From Streptomyces sp. NBC_01255 (GTDB lineage: Bacteria > Actinomycetota > Actinomycetes > Streptomycetales > Streptomycetaceae), in assembly GCF_036226445.1 (NCBI RefSeq), contig NZ_CP108474.1, forward strand, positions 3,286,001 to 3,350,000: a DNA stretch of 64,000 nucleotides, written 5' to 3'. The notes below the pieces were generated by a model. That model was not told the DNA's origin and did not search any database. It worked only from the letters and a program-made list of their open reading frames with translations. Below, in pieces: positions 36,388 to 43,456 of this stretch (position 1 is the first letter of the stretch; the number at the start of each line of letters is the position of its first letter). Made by a program: the position numbers and the translations under genes.

Positions 36388-36406
36388 CCCGGAGGTGTGC
36401 GTCGTG

Positions 36407-36438
36407 GGGCCGGTACGGGAGTGATTCCGTACCGGCCC
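36407..36438. terminator. Hairpin between convergent phosphosugar mutase and pstB
   Basis: GGGCCGGTACGG (36407-36418) and CCGTACCGGCCC (36427-36438), 8-nt loop, followed by TTTC on the plus strand. Confidence 0.9.
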
Positions 36439-36446
36439 TTTCGTCC

Positions 36447-36482
36447 GTCCGGGTGAAATCCGCCGTCCGGGTGAAATCCGCC
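36447..36482 (+). repeat. Exact 18-bp tandem duplication
   Basis: GTCCGGGTGAAATCCGCC is repeated back to back at 36447-36464 and 36465-36482, immediately before the pstB stop codon. Confidence 0.9.
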
Positions 36483-36495
36483 GCTCCCGTCCGCG

Positions 36496-37362
36496 TCAGC
36501 CGAAGCGGCCGTTGACGTAGTCGGCGGTCCGCGGGTCCCTCGGCGAGCCGAACATCGTCTCCGTCGGGCCGTGCTCGACGATCACGCCGGGGGTGCCCTG
36601 CTCCGCGAGGAAGAACGCGCAGGAGTCGGAGACCCGGGCCGCCTGCTGCATGTTGTGGGTGACGATCACGACGGTGACCTCCGCCTTCAGTTCGGCGATG
36701 GTCTCCTCGACGCGCCGGGTGGAGGTCGGGTCGAGCGCCGAGCAGGGCTCGTCCATGAGCAGGACCCGGGGGCGGACGGCGAGCGAGCGCGCGATGCAGA
36801 GGCGCTGCTGCTGGCCGCCGGAGAGCGCCCCGCCGGGCTGCCGCAGCCGGTCCCTGACCTCGTTCCAGAGCCCGGCCCGCGTCAGGCACTCCTCGACGAG
36901 GTCGTCCTTGGCCTCCTTGCCCGCCCGGATGCCGCCCAGCTTGAGGCCGGCGAGGACGTTCTCGTACAGGGACATCGCGGGGAACGGGTTGGGCTTCTGG
37001 AAGACCATGCCGATCTCGCGGCGGGCGTGGGTGATGCGGCGGCCCCGGTCGTAGATGTCGGAGCCGTCGAGGAGGACCCGGCCGGCGAGCGAGGCGGTGC
37101 CGGTGAGTTCGTGCATCCGGTTGAGGATGCGCAGGAACGTGGACTTGCCGCAGCCGGAGGGGCCGATGAGGGCGGTGACCTCGCGGGCGGGCATGGCGAG
37201 CGAGACCCGGTCGAGGACCTTGCGGTCGCCGAACCAGGCGGACACGGCGTCGGCTTCGAGCGCGGCGGCGCGGGACGGGACCGGCGCGTCCCCGTGCCCG
37301 GACGGCCCGGGCGGCCCGGACGGCACGGGCGGCAGGGTGACGGTGTCGGCGAGATCGGTCAC
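36496..37362 (-). CDS. pstB: Phosphate-type ABC transporter ATP-binding protein
   Basis: A 288-residue ABC ATPase that would power the PstC-PstA permease. Walker A GPSGCGKST (residues 67-75), signature LSGGQQQR, Walker B LLMDEP and the switch His in VTHNMQQA are intact; RILNRMHEL and MVFQKPNPFP are typical of PstB. An extra Pro/Gly-rich N-terminal stretch of about 30 residues precedes the domain. GTG 37362 has AAGGGAG 10 nt upstream. It ends the minus-strand cluster and lies 20 bp after the sortase-like gene. Confidence 0.92.
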   Translation of the reverse strand: MTDLADTVTLPPVPSGPPGPSGHGDAPVPSRAAALEADAVSAWFGDRKVLDRVSLAMPAREVTALIGPSGCGKSTFLRILNRMHELTGTASLAGRVLLDGSDIYDRGRRITHARREIGMVFQKPNPFPAMSLYENVLAGLKLGGIRAGKEAKDDLVEECLTRAGLWNEVRDRLRQPGGALSGGQQQRLCIARSLAVRPRVLLMDEPCSALDPTSTRRVEETIAELKAEVTVVIVTHNMQQAARVSDSCAFFLAEQGTPGVIVEHGPTETMFGSPRDPRTADYVNGRFG

Positions 37363-37382
37363 GGGCGGTGACTCCCTTGCGG

Positions 37383-38261
37383 TCAGAGGAGGTTGGGGAG
37401 GAGCCGGGTCAGCTGCCCGGAGACGAGGACCCCGAGGGCGACGAGGACCGGGACGGCGGCGACCCAGGTCTGCCGGGTGCCCCAGCGGCGGCGGGCGAGG
37501 ACGGTGAGGATCGCGGCGGCGAGCAGCGCCTGGACGCCGAGGAAGATCCCGGGCCACACGTCGGACTCGCCCGCGAGCGGCTTCTCGGCGGCGGTGATCC
37601 AGCCGGGGCGCAGCGGCCGGGCGGGGCTGGGCTGCGCGTCGCCGATCAGCTTGGCGTCGACGCGGAGCACGTCCTCGGGGGTGTACGCGCCGCCGCTCGC
37701 CGTCATCAGCGTGAGGCGTCCTTCCCCCGCGCCGAGGGGGGTGGGGTTCGGGTCGCCGGGGCGGCGGATCGCCGTCACCTCGTACACGGCCTTGCCCTGA
37801 CCGGTCGTCACCTCGACGCGGGCGCCGGCCGGCAGGCGGTGGACGTCGTTGAACGGGCTGCCGTACCCCCATTGGCGTCCCATGATCACGCTGGCCCCGG
37901 CCTGGCCGGGCAGGGCCGTGTCCCGGCGGTGGCCGGGTCCCGACATGAGGACGCCGGAGGTGGTGCCCTCGGCGACGACCTCGCGGATGCCGAGCGCGGG
38001 GATGCGGAGGAGGGCGACCGGGGCGCCGAGGGCGAGGGGCTTGCCGTCGTACGTGGACTGGCCCACGGGTGCGGTGCCGAGGGCGAGTTGCTCGCGCAGG
38101 TCGTCGTAGGCGGTGGACTGGTCGCGGGCGTGCTGGAGGTGGCCGACCACGGTCAGGTTGGCGGCGAAGCCGATGAGGAGCGCGGCGAGGACGCACAGCG
38201 CCGCCCCGGCCAGGGCGAGCCCGGCGCGGGGGGCGGCTGCGGGTGGCGTTGCGGTGGTCAC
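37383..38261 (-). CDS. Sortase-fold membrane protein lacking the catalytic His and Cys
   Basis: A 292-residue protein with an N-terminal membrane anchor (about 15-35), a sortase-like domain (75-205) and two C-terminal membrane segments (about 237-283). The class E sortase framework is visible: LLRIPALGI, SGPGH, TALPGQAG, YGSPF and LTLMT. Where active enzymes have GHR, residue 129 is Arg (MGRQ). Where they have the TC nucleophile, residue 188 is Ala (MTAS). The Arg of the triad may be R200. It is therefore probably not a transpeptidase. The GTG start overlaps the stop of the upstream LAATG protein gene by 4 bp, which implies coupled translation and a joint role. Confidence 0.8.
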   Translation of the reverse strand: MTTATPPAAAPRAGLALAGAALCVLAALLIGFAANLTVVGHLQHARDQSTAYDDLREQLALGTAPVGQSTYDGKPLALGAPVALLRIPALGIREVVAEGTTSGVLMSGPGHRRDTALPGQAGASVIMGRQWGYGSPFNDVHRLPAGARVEVTTGQGKAVYEVTAIRRPGDPNPTPLGAGEGRLTLMTASGGAYTPEDVLRVDAKLIGDAQPSPARPLRPGWITAAEKPLAGESDVWPGIFLGVQALLAAAILTVLARRRWGTRQTWVAAVPVLVALGVLVSGQLTRLLPNLL

Positions 38262-39592
38262 GGGCGCGGGGCCTTCGCCTTGCGACGGCGGTTCTGGAGG
38301 ACGGCCGCGGCGCCGAGCAGGCAGAGCGCGAGCGAGCCGAGGGCGGCGGACGCGGCGGAGGAGGCGCCGGTGGCGGCGAGGGAGCCGTTGCCGCCGTTGG
38401 TGGTGGTGTTGCCGTTGCCGGAGGAACCGGATCCGCCTGTGGAGCCGCTGGTGCCGGATCCGCCGCTCGTACCGGATCCGCCCGAGTCCGATCCGCCGCC
38501 GGTACCGGAACCGCCGGACGTACCGTCGCCGGAGCCGCCCGTGGTGCCGCCCGTGGTGTCACCGTCGGCGGTGCCGGTCGGCGACGGCGTACCGGTGCCG
38601 GTGGGGCTCGCGGTGCCGCTCGGGGTCTCGGACGGGGTCCCGCTGGGCGTGTCCGTCGGTGTGGGCGTGTCGGTGGGGGTGGGGTCGTCGGTCGGGGTCG
38701 GCGTGCCGGTGGGGGTGGGCGTGCCGGTGCCGGTCGGGGTGGGGGTGCCGGTGCCTGTGGGAGTCGGCGTCTGCGTGGGCTCGCCCACCTCCAGGGTGTT
38801 CCCGATGAGGCGGGCGGTGAAGGCCTCGGGGTCGGCGGGGGTGAACGTGGCGACCAGTGTCAGGCCGTTGTCGGCGGCCGTGAGGCCGGTGAGAGTGGTC
38901 TCGGCCTTTCCGGCGGCGACGGCGACGGTGGTGATGTCGATGAACTCGTCGTTCACGTACTTCTGGAAGGTCACCGATCCGACGGCGTCCCTGGGCTGCA
39001 CGTCCGCGACGAGCTTGACCTGGCCGCCGACGACGGGCCGCGCGGGGTCGAAGGCGAGATCGATGACCGTGGCCCTCTGGGCGATCGGGGCCCAGGTGTC
39101 GCCGGTGACCTCGATCGTCGTGGAGAAGTAGTCCAGGCTGTCGCTACCGCCGGCCGGGCGGCAGTGGAGGCGGAGCTCGTAGCGGCCGTCGAGGGCGTCG
39201 GCGGTGCGGAACTTCAGCAGCGCTTCCTTGAGCGTCTGCTCACCCTCGATGGTGAGCGCGCGCGTGAACGGTCCCGAACTGAGCGGCTCACCGTTGGAGA
39301 CGATGTTCCCGAGGAACTCGAACGCCAGACCGTCAGGGTTGACGACGACGAGCCGGCCCACGACGTACGGGTCGGTGGCCTCCCTCGCGGGGCAGCCACC
39401 GGTGGTCGTCACGCCGGTGGCGACCGGGTGAGAGGAGATGCTGCCCGATCCGCCCTGGAGCGTGAAACTCCCGAGCACGGTGAGGGCCTTGGCGGGGACG
39501 GCCAGCGCGAGGACGGCGGCGAGGGCGCCGCAGACGAGGGCGAGCGCCGTGAGGAGCGCGACGGGTGAGCGGAGTGGTGCCGGGCGGTTCAT
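38258..39592 (-). CDS. Ig-like domain surface protein with LAATG sorting signal
   Basis: A 444-residue exported protein. Signal peptide (ALVCGALAAVLALAVPAKA), an N-terminal beta-domain with two Cys, an Ig-like repeat (PVVGGQVKLVADVQPRDAVG, then SVTFQKYV and FTPADPEAFTA), a long Thr-Pro repeat, a Gly-Ser repeat, then LAATG at 405-409, a hydrophobic segment and RRRKAK. These are the parts of a wall-anchored protein held away from the wall on a flexible stalk. It is translationally coupled to the sortase-like gene. Function in the transporter cluster is unknown; binding or support of the substrate-binding proteins is a guess. Confidence 0.8.
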   Translation of the reverse strand: MNRPAPLRSPVALLTALALVCGALAAVLALAVPAKALTVLGSFTLQGGSGSISSHPVATGVTTTGGCPAREATDPYVVGRLVVVNPDGLAFEFLGNIVSNGEPLSSGPFTRALTIEGEQTLKEALLKFRTADALDGRYELRLHCRPAGGSDSLDYFSTTIEVTGDTWAPIAQRATVIDLAFDPARPVVGGQVKLVADVQPRDAVGSVTFQKYVNDEFIDITTVAVAAGKAETTLTGLTAADNGLTLVATFTPADPEAFTARLIGNTLEVGEPTQTPTPTGTGTPTPTGTGTPTPTGTPTPTDDPTPTDTPTPTDTPSGTPSETPSGTASPTGTGTPSPTGTADGDTTGGTTGGSGDGTSGGSGTGGGSDSGGSGTSGGSGTSGSTGGSGSSGNGNTTTNGGNGSLAATGASSAASAALGSLALCLLGAAAVLQNRRRKAKAPRP

Positions 39593-39662
39593 GCGGGGTC
39601 CCCCGGAGGAGTCGGAATCGGATCGGATGGAGACGGACGACGGGTGTACGGGTACGCCGTGG

Positions 39663-39688
39663 GGCCGGGCACCCTGGGGTGCCCGGCC
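39663..39688 (-). terminator. Hairpin between binding-protein gene and LAATG protein gene
   Basis: GGCCGGGCACC (39663-39673) and GGTGCCCGGCC (39678-39688) with a 4-nt loop. It suggests the 39715-40689 gene ends its own transcript here. Confidence 0.8.
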
Positions 39689-39714
39689 GTTGCGCGGTTA
39701 CGGGAGCGTGGTGA

Positions 39715-40689
39715 TCAGCGCTCGCCCTTGACGGTCGTGGCGCCGCAGGCGGTGCCGAGGGTGCCGAAGCCGTAGTTGGCGATCGTCGTGCCGGCGGCGC
39801 AGACCTTGGAGGTCGAGCCGACGAAGGTGGAGGCGATCGTGGCGTTCGTCAGCTTCGCGGTCGGGACGACGTTGTAGACGTCACGGGTGAAGGGGAAGGA
39901 GAGGTTGAGCGTCTTGTCGGCGTTGCGGGGCGCGACGGTGCCGACGGAGCCGAGCACGGCGGCGCCGCGGCGGTCCGTGACGACGGCCTTCTCCTGCGCC
40001 GTGTACTGGGCGACGGAGTACGGCGCGATGTCACCGGCCGTGTCGAGGACCGTGCCGTCGTTCTCCTGGACACCCTGCTGGACGCAGGCGCCCGGCGTGG
40101 TCACACCGATGGAGGAGAGGAAGAACTGACGGGTGCCGGAGTTGGCCTGCGGCAGGATCGGGGTGAGCGCCACACCGTTGAGGGACGTGGTGGTGCACTC
40201 GTAGATGCCCTTCAGCTGGACCGCCGTCAGGTCGGACGGCAGGGCGCTGTCGGAGCGCTTCACCCAGGACACCGCGTCCTTGGCGAAGGGGATCCAGGTC
40301 AGGTCCGTGGTGCTGGTGTCGACCGGGCCGCGCGAGGAGCGGGCGAAGTCGAGGCAGCCGGAGTTGGTGTCCACGGCGTTGCGCAGGGCGTCGATGCCGG
40401 CCGAGGAGCCGTTGGGGCGGTTGATCACACAGCCGGTCGCCTTGGTCTTGATGGTGGCGGAGCCGGTGGCGTCCCAGGAGGCGATGATCTTCTGGTTCAC
40501 GGCGTTGACGACGACGTTGCCGAGGCCGTTCAGGACGTCCTGGGTCGTGTCGGAGCCGGTACCGGCCAGGGTGCGGTACTGGGTGATCGGGTTGGGGTCG
40601 GCCTGCGCGGCGGGGGCGAGGGCGACACCGAGACCGAGGGCGGCCACACCGAGGGCAGCACCGATACGAGCGCGGGACTTGACGTTCAC
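39715..40689 (-). CDS. Secreted PstS-like substrate-binding protein
   Basis: A 324-residue protein with a signal peptide (GVALAPAAQA) and no lipobox or C-terminal anchor. Binding-protein landmarks are the LAGTGSDTTQD N-terminus (GSGST-like phosphate loop), RPNGSSAGIDALRN, DFARSSRG and the ANSGTRQFFLSS segment. Four Cys may form disulfides. Probably freely secreted or loosely held. It has its own ribosome-binding site (GGAGGAG) and is bracketed by hairpins, so it may be transcribed separately from the genes either side. Ligand (phosphate or another anion) is inferred. Confidence 0.8.
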   Translation of the reverse strand: MNVKSRARIGAALGVAALGLGVALAPAAQADPNPITQYRTLAGTGSDTTQDVLNGLGNVVVNAVNQKIIASWDATGSATIKTKATGCVINRPNGSSAGIDALRNAVDTNSGCLDFARSSRGPVDTSTTDLTWIPFAKDAVSWVKRSDSALPSDLTAVQLKGIYECTTTSLNGVALTPILPQANSGTRQFFLSSIGVTTPGACVQQGVQENDGTVLDTAGDIAPYSVAQYTAQEKAVVTDRRGAAVLGSVGTVAPRNADKTLNLSFPFTRDVYNVVPTAKLTNATIASTFVGSTSKVCAAGTTIANYGFGTLGTACGATTVKGER

Positions 40690-40742
40690 TTCTGATCTCC
40701 TCCGTGGAAACGGATGTCATGGAATGGACGTACAAGAAAATC

Positions 40743-40792
40743 CGGATTGTTTTCCCGGCCGACCCGTCGACCGGCCGGGAACAACAATTCCG
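40743..40792. terminator. Strong hairpin between two binding-protein genes
   Basis: CGGATTGTTTTCCCGGCC pairs with GGCCGGGAACAACAATTCCG, with small bulges, around an 11-12 nt loop. It lies 28 bp after the stop of the 878-residue binding-protein gene, and A/T-rich flanks make it an intrinsic-terminator candidate. Confidence 0.8.
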
Positions 40793-40819
40793 TACGGGCG
40801 GTTCCAGGAGCCACCACGT

Positions 40820-43456
40820 TCAGTCGCTCTTCAGGTGACGAATTCCTGTCCTAGGTGAATCCAAGGGAATTCGGCGGCGGCCGGCGAACCCCAGGACGGC
40901 CGGTCCCGCGAGGCCGGCGATTCCGCCGACGAGGAGGACTGCGAGAAGGACCCAGCGGATGACGCCGAGCACCTGGGAGGGGGTGCTGCCGGTGTCGGCG
41001 AGCTTCTCCCCCGGTGCGCCCCCGGAGCCGTTCCCGCCGCCGCCGGAGGCCGGCGGTGCTGCGGAGGACGGCCGGGTGGTGGCAGCCGCGCTCGTGTCCG
41101 TGTTTCCGGCCGTACCGCCGCTCGCGCCCCCGCCGCCCGAGCCCGAGTCGGATCCGGCACCGGAGGCCGAGCCCGAGGCGCCCGTCGTGCCGCCCGACCC
41201 GGAGCCCGAGCCGGAGCCCGAGCCCGGCCCCGAGCCGGAGCCCGTCGTCCCGCCGGACGCCGAACCGGACCCTGCGCCCGTTCCGCCGCCTGACCCGGAA
41301 CCGGAACCCGAGCCGGAGCCCGCACCTCCGGTCGTCGTGCCCGGCCCCGCCGGGACCCCCCGCTCCAGGCGGCCGGCCGCGGCCTCCGCCTGGAGCTTCA
41401 GCTTCGCGGGCATCGGCGCGTAGCCGAAGGGCAGCTCACCGGGGGCGGTGCCCTGCTTCTGCCCCGCTCCCGCCGCGTACCGCATCACGCGCGCGTAGTC
41501 CTTGCGCGCGTCGGCCGGAAGGCCGGTGGAGGCGGCCGCGTAGGCCACCATCGTCAAGGGGTAGGCACCGCCCTTGGCCCGACCGGGGTCCGGGGCGAGG
41601 ACCCCGGGCACGGCCGAGTCCTTGAACTGCTCGACGGCCTTGAGCATGGACGAGGTCGTGGGCCGGACGTACGTACCGTCGGCGTTCGGCAGGGCGGCGA
41701 TCTGGAGTTGGTAGCGGGACGCCGAGGCCGCGTCGGTGATGCCGTAGGCGCGGCGGGAGCCGGGGAGGATGTCGCCGCCGACGAGCTTCAGACCGTTGGT
41801 GATCGAGTCGTGGGCCTCCCGGTCCTTGGCGTTGTTGGTCCCTCGCCGGACCGAGCGGGCGGCGTCGTGCATGTCGATCGCGTACGGCGAGCGCTCGGTG
41901 ATCCCGTACCGGATCTTCAATTCGCCGTTGACGAGTTCCGTCTCGGTGGGATCGGCCTTCGGGAATTCATCGGAACCGTCGGTGACGAGCCCCAGATCCT
42001 TGAAGTAGGGGTTGACTTTCATCCCCCAGGGGTCCGGCTTCCCTTCGAGGAAGGCGCGCGCTTCCGCATCGCCCCGCAGATAGTCCCAGACGACCCTCGT
42101 CGTGTCCGAACGCTCGGCGGAGAGCAGAATTCCGCCGGGGTAATTCCCGACCGCCTGCACGACCCGCTGGAAATCCGGGTTGAGCTTCTGGAACTCCGGA
42201 TCCCGGACGATGGACCCCGGGTTCCCCTTCACGTGGTCCGGCGCCGGGGCCGTGTTGCTGAGGAGCCGGATGTCGGACGGATACGAGTACGTGAGCACCT
42301 TCGCCAACAGCCGGGCGCTCAGCTTCAGGTCCTTGACGAGACCGATCGCGTCGGCCTCCCAGTAGAGACCCACGGTGAGCGCGTTGACGGCGACCGGTGC
42401 GTGCACGAACCCCGCTTTCTCCCCGCCCTCCACGGGCTCGACGGTGAAGGCGAGGCCGGGCGAGGTGGTGGTGGGGTTCAGCAGGTTGCCCCGCGCCAGG
42501 TCCTCGCCGCGCTGGGTGAAGGTGAAGCGGGTGGTCCCGTCCGCGCACAGCGCCGCCTGCCAGGAGGTGATCGCGTCCGTGACCAGCTCGGAGCCGGTCA
42601 TGCGACGCTCCGCCTTGTCGGTCGGGCATGCCTCACGGACCGGCAGGAAGTCGAGCGGGAAGACGATCCGCTGGTTCCAGTTGGTCGTGGAGAGCGGCGA
42701 GGTGTGGGGGCGCTGGTTGTTGCCGGTCGAGCCGTCCGGCTCGTGGGAGCCGCGCGGCACGACGACGAGCCAGCAGCCCCTGCCGCGGACGTTCCCACCC
42801 GTGCCGACGGGGTCGCCGCAGCCGAGGTGCGGGGCCTCCCGCGTGGACTGGAGGTGGATGGCCGCCTCGCCCGTGCCGTCGGGCTGGGTGGTGACGAAGA
42901 ACTCCTCGTTCGTGTCGTTGGAGCTGAAGTACGTCCAGTCGGTGGCCTTCGTCGTCGGCGGGCCCGAGACCGGGGTGAAGGGAATGAACGGCTGGGACAT
43001 CTGCCCCGGGTACTCCGGGCTCGGGATCAGCTCGTCGTACTCCTTCTCCAGCGGGTCGGTGCCGACCACGAGCTCACGCCTGACGATGTGTGTGCCGTAG
43101 TCGATGTTGCCCGTGGCCCCGGCGCCGAACTGGCACTGCTCTCGTTTCGGCCCCGCCGGATCGTCCCCCCAGCACTGCATGATCTGGAGGTAGTCGGTGT
43201 TCCTGCCCTTCGTCGGCTTCCCGCCCTTCCACGTGACCTTCAGGCCCTGGGCCCGCAGGTTCTCCGTCTGGTGGACGGTCACCTCCAGGCCGGAGAAGTC
43301 GTCGTACGGGCCTGCCGTGCCGCGCTTCGTCATCGCCGAGCTCTCCGGCTCGGCGGCGACCGCGACGGTGTCCTGGGGCAGTGGGACCAGGGCGAGCACG
43401 ACGGCGGCGAGGAGCGCGCCGAGGCCGGCGGTGCGACGTCGGGTGGAGTTCCTCAT
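40820..43456 (-). CDS. Large PstS-like binding protein with LADTG sorting signal
   Basis: An 878-residue exported protein. After a signal peptide come an N-terminal Cys-containing beta-rich domain of about 300 residues that I do not recognise, a PstS-like region (AVNALTVGLYWEAD, LLAKVLTYSYPSDI, SAERSDTTRVVWDYL, GELPFGYAPMP), a Gly-Ser-Thr linker of about 100 residues, then LADTG at 819-823, a hydrophobic segment and GRRR. The LADTG signal suggests wall anchoring by a class E-type sortase. The ATG start overlaps the stop of the preceding pstS-like gene by 4 bp (ATGA). The ligand is unknown. Confidence 0.8.
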   Translation of the reverse strand: MRNSTRRRTAGLGALLAAVVLALVPLPQDTVAVAAEPESSAMTKRGTAGPYDDFSGLEVTVHQTENLRAQGLKVTWKGGKPTKGRNTDYLQIMQCWGDDPAGPKREQCQFGAGATGNIDYGTHIVRRELVVGTDPLEKEYDELIPSPEYPGQMSQPFIPFTPVSGPPTTKATDWTYFSSNDTNEEFFVTTQPDGTGEAAIHLQSTREAPHLGCGDPVGTGGNVRGRGCWLVVVPRGSHEPDGSTGNNQRPHTSPLSTTNWNQRIVFPLDFLPVREACPTDKAERRMTGSELVTDAITSWQAALCADGTTRFTFTQRGEDLARGNLLNPTTTSPGLAFTVEPVEGGEKAGFVHAPVAVNALTVGLYWEADAIGLVKDLKLSARLLAKVLTYSYPSDIRLLSNTAPAPDHVKGNPGSIVRDPEFQKLNPDFQRVVQAVGNYPGGILLSAERSDTTRVVWDYLRGDAEARAFLEGKPDPWGMKVNPYFKDLGLVTDGSDEFPKADPTETELVNGELKIRYGITERSPYAIDMHDAARSVRRGTNNAKDREAHDSITNGLKLVGGDILPGSRRAYGITDAASASRYQLQIAALPNADGTYVRPTTSSMLKAVEQFKDSAVPGVLAPDPGRAKGGAYPLTMVAYAAASTGLPADARKDYARVMRYAAGAGQKQGTAPGELPFGYAPMPAKLKLQAEAAAGRLERGVPAGPGTTTGGAGSGSGSGSGSGGGTGAGSGSASGGTTGSGSGPGSGSGSGSGSGGTTGASGSASGAGSDSGSGGGGASGGTAGNTDTSAAATTRPSSAAPPASGGGGNGSGGAPGEKLADTGSTPSQVLGVIRWVLLAVLLVGGIAGLAGPAVLGFAGRRRIPLDSPRTGIRHLKSD

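Noticed and set aside
36447..36482. Duplicated 18-bp unit containing TTTCACC on the minus strand as PhoP site
   Set aside because: Spacing is 18, not 11, and it lies downstream of pstB.
38659..38790. Thr-Pro and Gly-Ser repeats as CRISPR-like or mobile repeats
   Set aside because: They are codon-level repeats encoding flexible linkers in frame with secreted proteins.
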